This document shows, piece by piece, positions 26,889 through 34,888 of a stretch of DNA of 64,000 nucleotides (positions are counted from its first letter, which is position 1; each line of letters begins with the position of its first letter). Position numbers and translations under genes: made by a program. This stretch comes from Nocardioides sp. PD653-B2 (GTDB lineage: Bacteria > Actinomycetota > Actinomycetes > Propionibacteriales > Nocardioidaceae). The stretch covers positions 62,001 to 126,000 of the forward strand of contig NZ_BDJE01000008.1 of NCBI RefSeq assembly GCF_002117935.1. Reading direction: 5' to 3'. The notes beneath the pieces were generated by a model. It did not search any database. It was not told the DNA's origin and was given only the letters and a program-made list of their open reading frames with translations.

Positions 26889-27134
26889 GCGAACCGACGT
26901 CCGAGTGGCCGTGTCGGAGGGTGGGGTGCCACCCATCCCGTCCGACGTGGTTCGCGGAGGTCGGTCCGCTCCGCGAGACCGGATACGGAAGGGACCCGCG
27001 TCCCCTAGACAACAGCTCGCTCTCGGCAGCCGGTCGTCGGCGCGTTGGACCGAAGGGTGCGGGTCTCTTCCGGAGTTCTGCACCGCCGCACAGGAGCCGA
27101 GCCGGCCTCCCCCGAGGGGAGGCCCGGTAATTTT
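26889..27134 (+). ncRNA. Candidate structured RNA / leader upstream of lnt
   Basis: The stretch folds into an unusual series of stems. One pairs 26889-26901 with 26944-26955 (12 pairs with one bulged G) and encloses GGGTGG-GGTG-CCACCC. A hairpin CGCGGAG/CTCCGCG spans 26953-26975 and shares three bases with the first stem. A long stem pairs 26986-27003 with 27055-27072: 18 consecutive pairs, three of them G-U, which fit an RNA on this strand but not its complement. Finally 27104-27124 forms a 9-bp GC stem with a CGA loop followed by TTTT at 27131, like an intrinsic terminator, six bases before the lnt GTG. It matches no RNA family I recognise. It could be a free small RNA or an attenuating leader. 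Confidence 0.45.
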
Positions 27135-27140
27135 GTCCTC

Positions 27141-28718
27141 GTGCTGATCCGCGTCCTCGCCGCCGCCCTCGCGGGCGTGGGGCTGTCCCTCGCCTTCGAG
27201 CCGGTCGCGGCTCCGCCGGTGATCCCGTTCGCGGTCGCCGGCTTCGTGCTCGTGACCCGCGGGCTCCGGGTGCGCAGCGGCCTCCTCGTGGGCCTGGCGT
27301 TCGGGCTCGGCTTCGAGGCCGTCCTCCTCTTCTGGATGCGGACCGTCGGCCCGGACGCCTGGGTCGGGCTCTCGATCTGGCAGTCGCTGTACTTCGCGGT
27401 CCTGGGCGCCGCAGCACCCGTGCTGCAGCGACACCGGCTCTGGCCGGTCTGGATCGCGGTCGCCTGGGTGACCACGGAGCTCTGGTACAGCACCTGGCCG
27501 TTCAGCGGGATGCCCTGGGGGCGGCTCGCGTTCGCGGTCGTCGACACGCCGGTGGCCGACGCGCTGCCCTGGATCGGCACGACCGGGGTGAGCCTCGTGC
27601 TCGCGCTCAGCGGCACGCTGCTGGCCTGGGCGGTCGTGGCGGAGGGTCGGACCCGCCTGGTCGCCGCCGGCTGCGTGGGGGGACTCGCCGTGGCCGCCCT
27701 GGTGGGTCCGCTGGCCGTCCCGTGGCAGCCGACGCCGGACGGCACGGTGACCGTCGCCGCGGTCCAAGGTGACGTCCCCGGCAACGGCGACGACATCCTC
27801 TACGACTTCCGCCAGGTCACCCAGAACCAGGTCGACGTGACCACCCAGCTCGCTCGCGACGTCGCGTCCGGGGCCGAGCCGCGTCCTGACTTCGTCGTGT
27901 GGCCCGAGAACTCGACCGCGGTCGACCCGTTCCGCGACGACCAGACCAACGCGGCGATCCGGACCGCCAGCGATGCCATCGGCGTGCCGATCCTGGTCGG
28001 TGCGATCGTCGACGCGGGTCCCACCCACGTCCTCAACCAGGGGATCGTGTGGGACCCGGTGACCGGCGCCGGGGACCGCTACACCAAGCACCACCCGGTC
28101 GTGTTCGGGGAGTACATCCCCTTCCGTCGCTACCTCGACAGCCTCCAGATCGGGCGCCTGACCATGGTCGGCCGCGACATGGTCGCCGGCACCCGCCAGG
28201 AGCCCCTCACGATCGCCGGGGTGCAGGTCGCCGACTCCATCTGCTTCGACGTCGCGTACGACGACGCGATCTACGCCCAGGTCGAGCACGGCGCCCAGCT
28301 GCTGACCGTGCAGACGAGCAACGCGACGTTCATCCACACCGACCAGATCGACCAGCAGTTCGCGATCACCCGCCTGCGAGCGATCGAGACCGGGCGCTGG
28401 TTGGTCGTCGCCTCGACCAACGGCGTGTCGGGGGTGATCTCGCCCGACGGCTCGGTGGTCGCGAGCGCCTCCCCGCGCACCCAGCAGGCGCTGGTCGAGC
28501 GGGTCGAGCTCGACGACAGCGTGACGCCCGCCGTCCGCATCGGGCCGTGGAGCGGCCGGCTCTGCATCGCGCTGACGCTGATCGGGCTGATCCTCGCCCT
28601 CGTCACCACCGGAGTCCCGTATCGTCGGTCCCGGAACCGGCAGCAGGCCGAGGACGGCCCGGCACGGTCTGCTCCCGCCACCTCTGCCGCAGGAGCGAGT
28701 GAAGGGCGGAGCGCGTGA
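27141..28718 (+). CDS. lnt: Apolipoprotein N-acyltransferase
   Basis: Lnt N-acylates the Cys of membrane lipoproteins, and several lipoproteins are encoded in this window. The 525-residue protein has about six N-terminal membrane helices and a carbon-nitrogen hydrolase domain facing outward, with the catalytic triad visible in FVVWPENSTA (Glu), DRYTKHHPVVFGEYIPFR (Lys) and VADSICFDVAYDD (Cys), then a last membrane helix and a charged tail. GTG 27141 is chosen from the frame and the start of the first membrane helix; there is no good ribosome-binding site, because the only GGGGAGG lies 18 bases upstream inside a hairpin. The stop overlaps the next gene. Confidence 0.88.
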   Translation: MLIRVLAAALAGVGLSLAFEPVAAPPVIPFAVAGFVLVTRGLRVRSGLLVGLAFGLGFEAVLLFWMRTVGPDAWVGLSIWQSLYFAVLGAAAPVLQRHRLWPVWIAVAWVTTELWYSTWPFSGMPWGRLAFAVVDTPVADALPWIGTTGVSLVLALSGTLLAWAVVAEGRTRLVAAGCVGGLAVAALVGPLAVPWQPTPDGTVTVAAVQGDVPGNGDDILYDFRQVTQNQVDVTTQLARDVASGAEPRPDFVVWPENSTAVDPFRDDQTNAAIRTASDAIGVPILVGAIVDAGPTHVLNQGIVWDPVTGAGDRYTKHHPVVFGEYIPFRRYLDSLQIGRLTMVGRDMVAGTRQEPLTIAGVQVADSICFDVAYDDAIYAQVEHGAQLLTVQTSNATFIHTDQIDQQFAITRLRAIETGRWLVVASTNGVSGVISPDGSVVASASPRTQQALVERVELDDSVTPAVRIGPWSGRLCIALTLIGLILALVTTGVPYRRSRNRQQAEDGPARSAPATSAAGASEGRSA

Positions 28719-29488
28719 GGCCCGCAAGCAGCGAGGGCATCGACGGCCTCGGCCGCGTCGTCGTCGTCATCCCGACCTACAACGAGGCGACCAACCTCGC
28801 CTGGATCGTCGCACGCCTGCGCACCGCCCAGCCCGCGATCGACGTCCTCGTGGTCGACGACGGCTCGCCGGACGGCACCGGACAGGTCGCCGACGACCTC
28901 GCGGCAGCCGACCCGGCCGTGTCGGTCGTGCACCGCACCGAGAAGGCCGGACTCGGCGCGGCGTACCTGCACGGCTTCCGCGTCGCCCTGGCCGCGGGCT
29001 ACGACGTCATCGGCGAGATGGACGCCGACGGCTCCCACCAGCCCGAGCAGCTCGACCGGCTGCTGGCCGCGCTCGTCGACGCCGACCTGGTGATCGGGTC
29101 GCGCTGGGTGCCGGGCGGGTCGGTGGTGAACTGGCCGCTCCAGCGTGAGCTGCTCTCGCGCGGCGGCAACCTCTACGTCCGGCTCCTGCTCGGCATCACG
29201 GTGCGCGACGCGACGGCCGGCTTCCGGCTCTTCCGGCGGGCGACGCTGGACAAGATCGACCTCGACTCGGTCGAGTCGACCGGCTACGTCTTCCAGACCG
29301 ACATGGTGGCGCGGGCCCTGGCCGCGGGCCTCACCGTGCGCGAGGTCCCGATCGAGTTCGTGGAGCGGGTGCGGGGCGACTCGAAGATGAGCGGCTCCGT
29401 CGCGGCCGAGTCGCTCAAGCGGATCACCGCCTGGGGGCTGCGGGAGCGCGCCGCCCAGGTGCGCCGGGCCCTGGGAGGCCGGCGATGA
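28715..29488 (+). CDS. Polyprenol-phosphate mannosyltransferase (dolichol-phosphate mannose synthase-like)
   Basis: This GT2-family glycosyltransferase is expected to make polyprenyl-phosphate mannose from GDP-mannose, the donor for extracellular mannosylation of lipoglycans and proteins. The 257-residue protein has VVVVIPTYNEATNL, VVDDGSPDGTG and MDADGSHQPEQ (DxD metal site) and GDSKMSG near the end. It has no membrane domain. The GTG overlaps the lnt stop, so it is coupled to lnt; in mycobacteria the two activities are fused in one protein (Ppm1), which supports both assignments. Confidence 0.9.
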   Translation: MRPASSEGIDGLGRVVVVIPTYNEATNLAWIVARLRTAQPAIDVLVVDDGSPDGTGQVADDLAAADPAVSVVHRTEKAGLGAAYLHGFRVALAAGYDVIGEMDADGSHQPEQLDRLLAALVDADLVIGSRWVPGGSVVNWPLQRELLSRGGNLYVRLLLGITVRDATAGFRLFRRATLDKIDLDSVESTGYVFQTDMVARALAAGLTVREVPIEFVERVRGDSKMSGSVAAESLKRITAWGLRERAAQVRRALGGRR

Positions 29489-29949
29489 GCCGCCGTCGCC
29501 CGGCGGTCTCGCTGGGGCTCTTCATCGTCTTCATCGTGCTGCCGATCGTCGAGATCTACGTGATCGTCCAGGTCGGCCAGGTGATCGGTGCGCCGTGGAC
29601 CATCCTGCTGCTCGTGCTGGACAGCGCGGTCGGTGCATGGCTGGTCCGCCGAGAAGGCGTCCGCGCCTGGCGGGCCCTGCGCGACGCGCTGGACAGCGGG
29701 CGGATGCCGGGCCGGGAGCTCGCCGACGGCGCGCTGATCCTGATCGGCGGCACCTTGATGCTCACACCGGGCTTCGTCACCGACGCACTCGGGATCGTGC
29801 TCATCCTGCCGCCGACGCGACCGGTCTTCCGCCGCCTGCTGACGATGCTGGTCGCGCGCCGGGTGGTCCTGAACGTGACCCGCCCCGGACCCGGGCCCGC
29901 ATCGGGGCCCGTGGTCCGGGGCGAGGTCGTGGACGACGACGAGGCCTGA
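29485..29949 (+). CDS. fxsA: FxsA-family membrane protein
   Basis: A 154-residue inner-membrane protein with three or four membrane helices: FIVFIVLPIVEIYVIVQVG, TILLLVLDSAVGAWLV and ADGALILIGGTLMLTPGFVTDALGIVLILPP, the last being the family signature. FxsA in E. coli modulates phage T7 exclusion, but the general role is unknown. It overlaps the preceding gene (ATGA) and ends five bases before the convergent rbpA gene. Confidence 0.85.
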   Translation: MSRRRPAVSLGLFIVFIVLPIVEIYVIVQVGQVIGAPWTILLLVLDSAVGAWLVRREGVRAWRALRDALDSGRMPGRELADGALILIGGTLMLTPGFVTDALGIVLILPPTRPVFRRLLTMLVARRVVLNVTRPGPGPASGPVVRGEVVDDDEA

Positions 29950-29954
29950 GAGGC

Positions 29955-30341
29955 CTACGCGGTCGCCTTGCGCTTCTTCTGGTTGGCGCGGTGCAGGTGG
30001 GCGGGTCCGATCTCGCCGCCACGCAGCAGCTCGAGGCGCTCCTTGAGGATGTCCTCGAGCTCCTTCTCCGAGCGCCGCTCCAGCAGCATGTCCCAGTGGG
30101 TACGGGCCGGCTTCTCGGCCTTCACCTCGGGCTGGATGCCGGAGACACTGAGTCCCTCGGCGCCGCAGCGCGGGCACTCCCACACCGCCGGGACGTCGGC
30201 CTCGACCGACATCGTGATCTCGAAAACATGCCCCTGCGGGCACTGGTAACCGACCTGCTGGCGAGCCGCGAACTCGATGCCGCGCTCGTCCTCGAAACTC
30301 TGGCCCCCGAGCCGCGCTCCACGCAGTGTGCGCTCAGCCAT
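29955..30341 (-). CDS. rbpA: RNA polymerase-binding protein RbpA
   Basis: RbpA binds the principal sigma factor and core RNA polymerase and stabilises open promoter complexes in actinobacteria. The 128-residue protein has the core domain with two CxxC pairs (YQCPQGH and WECPRCGAEG), a basic linker and the C-terminal sigma-interacting helix (ARTHWDMLLERRSEKELEDILKERLELL). The start at 30341 follows GGGAGGTGGCTC. A SigR-type promoter is visible about 120 bases upstream. Confidence 0.95.
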   Translation of the reverse strand: MAERTLRGARLGGQSFEDERGIEFAARQQVGYQCPQGHVFEITMSVEADVPAVWECPRCGAEGLSVSGIQPEVKAEKPARTHWDMLLERRSEKELEDILKERLELLRGGEIGPAHLHRANQKKRKATA

Positions 30342-30391
30342 GAGCCACCTCCCGAATCTTGTTTCCCCCGAATTGCCTGACCGAGACGGAC

Positions 30392-30403
30392 AACACCGGT
30401 GTT
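30392..30403. promoter_or_regulatory. 12-bp palindrome in the rbpA leader
   Basis: AACACCGGTGTT is a perfect palindrome between the SigR-type promoter and rbpA, a possible binding site for a regulator. Confidence 0.3.
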
Positions 30404-30459
30404 CATGACACCGATATCAGGGATTCGTGTACCCATCGCAATGCCGTCTCAATCAGTTC

Positions 30460-30485
30460 AACGGTAGAGGGGGGTCCACAATTCC
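30460..30485 (-). promoter_or_regulatory. SigR-type promoter for rbpA
   Basis: On the minus strand GGAAT (30485-30481) is followed after exactly 18 bases by GTT (30462-30460), matching the thiol-stress sigma factor SigR/SigH consensus. rbpA is a known member of the SigR regulon in Streptomyces, so the site and gene agree. Confidence 0.65.
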
Positions 30486-30515
30486 GGCAAAACCCCGGTA
30501 TAGCCGCGCTCACCG

Positions 30516-31901
30516 TCAGACGACCGCCGGGGCCGTGTTGCCCGCCTCCTCGATGCCCCTTCGGGGGTCGACGCGCGAGAGCAGGACGATGCCGATGACG
30601 AAGAGGACCATGAGCGCCAGCAGCGCGGGCCGATAGGAGTCGGTCCACTGGTGGACCAGGCCGAAGATCAGCGTCCCGATCCAGCTCGTGCCGCGCTCGC
30701 ACGCCTGGTAGAGCGAGAAGTACTCCGCCTCGCGGCCGCGCGGGATGAGCTGGCTGTAGAACGACCGGGAGAGCGCCTGCGTCCCGCCGAGCACCACGCC
30801 GATCGCCACCGCGAGGAGCAGGAACAGCGGCAGGTTCTCGTCCGGGGTCAGCCAGCCCGCGACGACGACCACCAGCCAGACCATCAGCCCGACGAGGATC
30901 ACCCGGTAGGCACCGCGCCGGCGCGCGACCCGACCGAACCAGAGGGCACCGCCGATCCCGACGAACTGCACCACGAGGAAGGCGAGCAGGACAGTGCTCT
31001 TCTCGAAGCCCAGCTCCTTCTCGCCGTACACGGACGCGGCGTAGATGACGGTCTGGATGCCGTCGTTGTAGAAGAGGTAGGCGAGCAGGAACGTCATCGT
31101 GACGGGATAGCGGCGCAGGTCCTTCAGCGTGGTCCAGAGCTGGCCGAAGCTCGCCGACACCAGGCCGCCGGGCTCGGCGACGGTGTTGACCGGGGGACGG
31201 GCGCGGACCCCGCGCACCGGGATGATCGTGAACGCCGCCCACCAGAGGCCGGCGCTGAGCAGACTGATGCGGACCGCCAGCTCGGTGTGGTCGCTCATCA
31301 CCGTGAGCAGGCCGAAGTTGACGGCCAGCAGCAGGCCGCCGCCCAGGTAGCCCAGGGCCCAGCCGCGCGAGGACACCCGGTCGCGCTCGTCGGGGTCCGC
31401 GATGTCGACCAGCATGGCGTCGTAGACGACCAGGCTCGCGCCCAGGAACAGCGTCGCGAGGAGCAGCAGGACCGCGCCCAGCTGCCAGGCGGAGCCGGCG
31501 ACGAAGAACATCAGCATCGCCATCAGGCTTCCGGCCCAGGCGAAGCCGCCGAGCAGCCTCGGCTTGTTCGAGCTGCGGTCGGCGACCGCGCCGACGACCG
31601 GCAGCACCAGCGCGGACAGGATCGTCGCGGCGGTGACGATGTAGAACACCAGCGAGCCGGCCGACAGGCTGAGCCCGAGGACGTGGAGATCGGTCGTGCA
31701 CTTGTAGCCGAGGTCCTCGTCGGTGGCCCGACCGCAGGCGGCCTTCTCGGCGACCGAGGTGAGGTACGGCGCGAAGAGGACCGCCGCGGTGGTCGTCACG
31801 AACGCGCTGTTGGCCCAGTCGTACCAGTACCAGGCCTTCTGCTCACGGGCCCGCTCGAGGGGCCCCAGATCGGCCACACCGCTCGTCCCCGCTGCGGTCA
31901 T
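30516..31901 (-). CDS. MFS transporter, UMF1-type
   Basis: A 461-residue membrane protein with about twelve helices. The N-terminal signature EQKAWYWYDWANSAFVTTTAAVLFAPYL places it in the UMF1/Atg22-like branch of the major facilitator superfamily, and the loop DIADPDERDRVSSRGWALGYLGGG is also characteristic. Substrates of bacterial members are unknown, with amino acids as one possibility. It follows the diesterase gene with an ATGA overlap, so the two form an operon. Confidence 0.87.
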   Translation of the reverse strand: MTAAGTSGVADLGPLERAREQKAWYWYDWANSAFVTTTAAVLFAPYLTSVAEKAACGRATDEDLGYKCTTDLHVLGLSLSAGSLVFYIVTAATILSALVLPVVGAVADRSSNKPRLLGGFAWAGSLMAMLMFFVAGSAWQLGAVLLLLATLFLGASLVVYDAMLVDIADPDERDRVSSRGWALGYLGGGLLLAVNFGLLTVMSDHTELAVRISLLSAGLWWAAFTIIPVRGVRARPPVNTVAEPGGLVSASFGQLWTTLKDLRRYPVTMTFLLAYLFYNDGIQTVIYAASVYGEKELGFEKSTVLLAFLVVQFVGIGGALWFGRVARRRGAYRVILVGLMVWLVVVVAGWLTPDENLPLFLLLAVAIGVVLGGTQALSRSFYSQLIPRGREAEYFSLYQACERGTSWIGTLIFGLVHQWTDSYRPALLALMVLFVIGIVLLSRVDPRRGIEEAGNTAPAVV

Positions 31902-32722
31902 GCGTCGTCCCTCCGCGGTCCGCGCCACGCGTGGCGCTCGGTCAGCACGGTCCTGAGTATGTCCGTCCGGTCGGTGAAGACGCCGTCGACGCCCCGGTCC
32001 AGGAGGTCGTGCATCGCGCCGGACTCGTCGACGGTCCACACGTGCACGTGCTTGCCGGCCGCGTGCGCCCGGCGTACGAAGCCGGGCGTGACGACGGTGA
32101 GCCGGCCGCGGCGTGGCGGCACCTGGAAGGCCGCGAACCGGTTGCGGGTCAGCCACCCGGCCAGCCGGGCGCTCGGGAGGAACCGGAAGAGCCCGATCTC
32201 CCGCAGCGTCGCGGAGGTCGCGACCCGGCCGTGGGTGAGCTCCCGGAAGAGGTCGATCCGGCTCTGGGCGAAGGACCCGACCAGGACCCGGTCCCACGCC
32301 TCGCGGGCGGCCACGAAGTCGGCCAGGACCGGCACCGCGCCCTCGGACTTGATGTCGATGTTGAAGCGGGCGCCCGGGAAGGCGTCGAAGAGCTCGGCCA
32401 GCGTGGGCACGTGCTCGCGACCCCCGACCCGCGCTTCGCGGACCTCGGCGTACGTCAGGGTCGCGATCTCGCCCTTCCGGTCGGTCACCCGGTCCAGGAG
32501 GCTGTCGTGGAAGGCGAGCAGGACGCCGTCGCGCGTCACGTGGACGTCGGTCTCGAGGTAGTCGTACCCGAGCGCCACCGCGTGCCGGAACGCGGCCAGG
32601 GTGTTCTCCAGGCCCTCGATCTCGGGGTGGTAGGCGCCGCCGCGATGCGCGAACGCCAGCACGGAGCCGGGCGGGTCGAGCACCGTGTCCAGGTAGGCGA
32701 ACCCGGTGCGGGGCGAGGTCAC
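31898..32722 (-). CDS. Glycerophosphodiester phosphodiesterase
   Basis: A 274-residue cytoplasmic GDPD-family enzyme that splits glycerophosphodiesters into glycerol-3-phosphate and an alcohol. The catalytic histidines and metal ligands are visible in FAHRGGAYHPEIEGLENTLAAF and ETDVHVTRDGVLLAFHDSLLDR. The GTG at 32722 is the likely start, giving the usual N-terminus before the HRG motif. The stop overlaps the start of the transporter. Confidence 0.9.
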   Translation of the reverse strand: MTSPRTGFAYLDTVLDPPGSVLAFAHRGGAYHPEIEGLENTLAAFRHAVALGYDYLETDVHVTRDGVLLAFHDSLLDRVTDRKGEIATLTYAEVREARVGGREHVPTLAELFDAFPGARFNIDIKSEGAVPVLADFVAAREAWDRVLVGSFAQSRIDLFRELTHGRVATSATLREIGLFRFLPSARLAGWLTRNRFAAFQVPPRRGRLTVVTPGFVRRAHAAGKHVHVWTVDESGAMHDLLDRGVDGVFTDRTDILRTVLTERHAWRGPRRDDA

Positions 32723-32780
32723 GGGTGCAGTATTCCCCGACGGCGCGGCGTGCGTCCGGTCGGGCTCACCCCGGGGGCGG

Positions 32781-32786
32781 TAGCGT
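32781..32786 (+). promoter_or_regulatory. -10 hexamer TAGCGT before the zinc-ribbon gene
   Basis: TAGCGT ends 6 bases before the ATG at 32793. Confidence 0.55.
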
Positions 32787-32792
32787 CGTCGC

Positions 32793-33065
32793 ATGGAGAG
32801 CCTGACTTGTCCTCGTTGCGGCGCCGAAATGCTCACCCGGTCCATCAGCTCGTCCCTGGGTGAGGGCGAGGTCAGCCTGTGTCCCGACGGACACGGCGTC
32901 TTCCTGGCCCGGCCCGACCTCGGTGCGCTCATCGAGTCCGAGAGCGACTGGCACCGGCATGCCGGTCAGCACACCGCGCCGATGCCCCGGATCACCGCCG
33001 ACATGGCCGCCCCGCCGGTCGGCAAGGCCCCGCCCCGGGCCTGGGTGGAGACGCTGTTTGAATGA
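32793..33065 (+). CDS. Small TFIIB-type zinc-ribbon protein
   Basis: A 90-residue protein with an N-terminal zinc ribbon: CPRCG (residues 5-9) and a second pair starting CPDGHGVFL in place of CxxC/H. This form of zf-TFIIB domain is common in small bacterial proteins of unknown function. The remaining part is acidic with a Trp-containing C-terminus. It is preceded by a leaderless-type hexamer. Confidence 0.72.
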   Translation: MESLTCPRCGAEMLTRSISSSLGEGEVSLCPDGHGVFLARPDLGALIESESDWHRHAGQHTAPMPRITADMAAPPVGKAPPRAWVETLFE

Positions 33066-33073
33066 CCCGAGCC

Positions 33074-33248
33074 CGAGCCTGCGAGGGCTCGGACCCAGTC
33101 ATCAGGTCGAGTAGCGGCGCGGGCGAGGGACGAGCTCGCGACCCGCGTATCGAGACCCAGTCGTGGTCTCGATACGCCCGTCGCGTCCTCCTTCGTCGGC
33201 CGCGGGGCTACTCGACCTGGCGCGGATCTCCTCGCCCTCGCAAGCTCG
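33074..33248. repeat. 175-bp nested inverted repeat
   Basis: Three pairs of arms are nested: 33074-33087 with 33235-33248 (14 bp, one mismatch), AGGTCGAGTAGC at 33104 with its complement at 33207, and CGTATCGAGACC at 33146 with its complement at 33165. The central GGTCTCGATACG/CTACTCGACC vocabulary is common in Nocardioides-type genomes as a dispersed repeat. It lies between the convergent zinc-ribbon and MurA-like genes and may end both transcripts. Confidence 0.85.
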
Positions 33249-33260
33249 GTCGAGGCGCGC

Positions 33261-34787
33261 TCAGATGTCCCGGAACGTCTCGATCGTGGCGCCGAGCTGG
33301 TTGAGCCGCTCGGCGAGGTCCTCGTAGCCGCGGTGGATGACGTACGTCGAGCGCAACACGGACGTGCCCTTCGAGGCGAGCATCGCGAGCAGGATCACCA
33401 CGGCCGGGCGCAGCGCCGGCGGGCAGACGAGCTCCGTGCCGGTGAAGCTGGTCGGGCCTTCGATCATCACCCGGTGCGGGTCGAGCAGCTTGACCTTGGC
33501 GCCGAGCTTGTTGAGGTCGGTGAGGTAGATCGCCCGGTTCTCGTACACCCAGTCGTGCAGGAGGGTCTGGCCCTCGGCGACGGCCGCGATGACCGCGAAG
33601 AACGGCAGGTTGTCGATGTTGAGGCCCGGGAAGGGCATCGGGTGGATCTTGTCGAGCGGCGCGTGCAGGCTCGAGGACTTGGTCGTCAGGTCGACCAGAC
33701 GGGTGTGGCCGTTGAGCGCGACGTACTCCTCGGAGCGGTCGTACTGGAGGCCCATCTCCTCGAGCAGCGCGAGCTCGATCTCGAGGAACTCGATCGGCAC
33801 CCGGCGGATGGTGATCTCGGACTTCGTGACGATCGCGGCGGCGAGCAGCGACATCGCCTCGATCGGGTCCTCGCTGGGTGCGTAGTCGACGTCGACGTCG
33901 ATGTCCTCGAGGCCGGTGATGGTCAGCGTGGTGGTGCCGACGCCCTCGACGGTGACGCCGAGGCGCTGCAGGTAGAAGCACAGGTCCTGGACCATGTAGT
34001 TCGACGAGGCGTTGCGGATCACCGTGGTGCCGGGGTGCAGCGCCGCGGCCATCAGGGCGTTCTCGGTGACGGTGTCACCGCGTTCGGTGAGGACGATCGG
34101 GCGGTGCGGCTCGACCGCGCGGTTCACCTGGGCGTGGTACATGCCGTCGGTGGCCTTGATCTCCAGCCCGAACGGGCGCAGCGCGGCCATGTGCGGCTCG
34201 ACGGTGCGGGTGCCGAGGTCGCAGCCGCCGGCGTACGGCAGCTCGAACACGTCGGCGCGGTGCAGCAGCGGGCCGAGGAACATGATGATCGAGCGGGTAC
34301 GACGGGCCGACTCGGCGTCGACGTGGTCGAGGTCGAGCTCCTTGGGCGGGACGATCTCGAGGTCGTTGTCGTCGTTCAGCCACCGGCACTGGACGCCCAG
34401 CGAGGTGAGCACCTCGAGCAGGCGGTTGACCTCCTCGATCCGGGCCACCTTGCGCAGCGTGGTGCGGCCGCGGTTGAGGAGGGTGGCGCAGAGCAGCGCG
34501 ACGCCGGCGTTCTTCGAGGTCTTGACGTCGATGGTGCCGGACAGCGTCGTCGGGCCGCTGACCCGCAGGTGCGTGGGACCGGCCCCGAGGGCGACGATCT
34601 CGGAGTCGAGGGCCGCGCCGATGCGGGCGAGCATCTCCAGCGAGAGGTTCTGGTGGCCCTTCTCGATCCGGTTGATCGCACTCTGGCTGGTGCCGAGCAG
34701 GTCGGCGAGCTGGTGCTGGGTCAGGCCCCGGTGCTTGCGGGCGTCCCGGATGAGGTTCCCGATGCGGTTCTTGTATCCCTCGATCAT
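33261..34787 (-). CDS. HTH-fused MurA paralogue
   Basis: A 508-residue fusion of an XRE-type HTH (residues about 1-65 with the recognition region LTQHQLADLLGTSQSAINRIEKG) and a complete enolpyruvyl-transferase domain resembling UDP-GlcNAc enolpyruvyl transferase. In the enzyme part SKNAG holds the MurA Lys-Asn pair and GGCDLGTRTVEPH the catalytic Cys (about residue 189), so activity is plausible. The ATG at 34787 is preferred to a GTG at 34796 because TACCGT sits 7 bases upstream. A palindrome next to this hexamer suggests self-regulation. The first step of peptidoglycan synthesis is the expected reaction; whether this is the main MurA or a regulated second copy cannot be told from the window. 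Confidence 0.87.
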   Translation of the reverse strand: MIEGYKNRIGNLIRDARKHRGLTQHQLADLLGTSQSAINRIEKGHQNLSLEMLARIGAALDSEIVALGAGPTHLRVSGPTTLSGTIDVKTSKNAGVALLCATLLNRGRTTLRKVARIEEVNRLLEVLTSLGVQCRWLNDDNDLEIVPPKELDLDHVDAESARRTRSIIMFLGPLLHRADVFELPYAGGCDLGTRTVEPHMAALRPFGLEIKATDGMYHAQVNRAVEPHRPIVLTERGDTVTENALMAAALHPGTTVIRNASSNYMVQDLCFYLQRLGVTVEGVGTTTLTITGLEDIDVDVDYAPSEDPIEAMSLLAAAIVTKSEITIRRVPIEFLEIELALLEEMGLQYDRSEEYVALNGHTRLVDLTTKSSSLHAPLDKIHPMPFPGLNIDNLPFFAVIAAVAEGQTLLHDWVYENRAIYLTDLNKLGAKVKLLDPHRVMIEGPTSFTGTELVCPPALRPAVVILLAMLASKGTSVLRSTYVIHRGYEDLAERLNQLGATIETFRDI

Positions 34788-34794
34788 GCGATCC

Positions 34795-34818
34795 ACGGTA
34801 ACTCACATATGAGATAAC
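34795..34818 (-). promoter_or_regulatory. -10 hexamer and palindromic operator of the HTH-MurA gene
   Basis: TACCGT (34800-34795 on the minus strand) is 7 bases before the ATG. Directly upstream, 34799-34818 contains the AT-rich near-palindrome ACTCACATATGAGAT, in contrast to the GC-rich surroundings. It would cover the -10/-35 spacer, a natural site for repression by the HTH domain encoded in the gene. Confidence 0.6.
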
Positions 34819-34888
34819 GCAACAACACCGGAGCCCGGTGTCGGTGCCGGGGGAGCGGGGCGGCGGGCCCTCCTGTCAGGATGGCGGC

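Larger units (their letters stand above)
26692..27140. other. 449-bp gap between kal and lnt
   Basis: No convincing coding sequence was found: the short open frames here have no ribosome-binding site and no familiar residues. It holds a hairpin at 26789-26822, a promoter-like pair at 26830-26859, and a run of strong RNA-like stems up to 27134, described as separate entries. Confidence 0.7.

Noticed and set aside
26889..27134. Known RNAs: RNase P RNA, tmRNA, SRP RNA, cobalamin or TPP riboswitch
   Set aside because: None of their conserved sequence blocks could be found.
26830..27147. Short open frames of 85-105 codons before lnt
   Set aside because: No ribosome-binding site, Arg/Pro/Ser-rich shadow-like composition, and the region is better explained by RNA stems.
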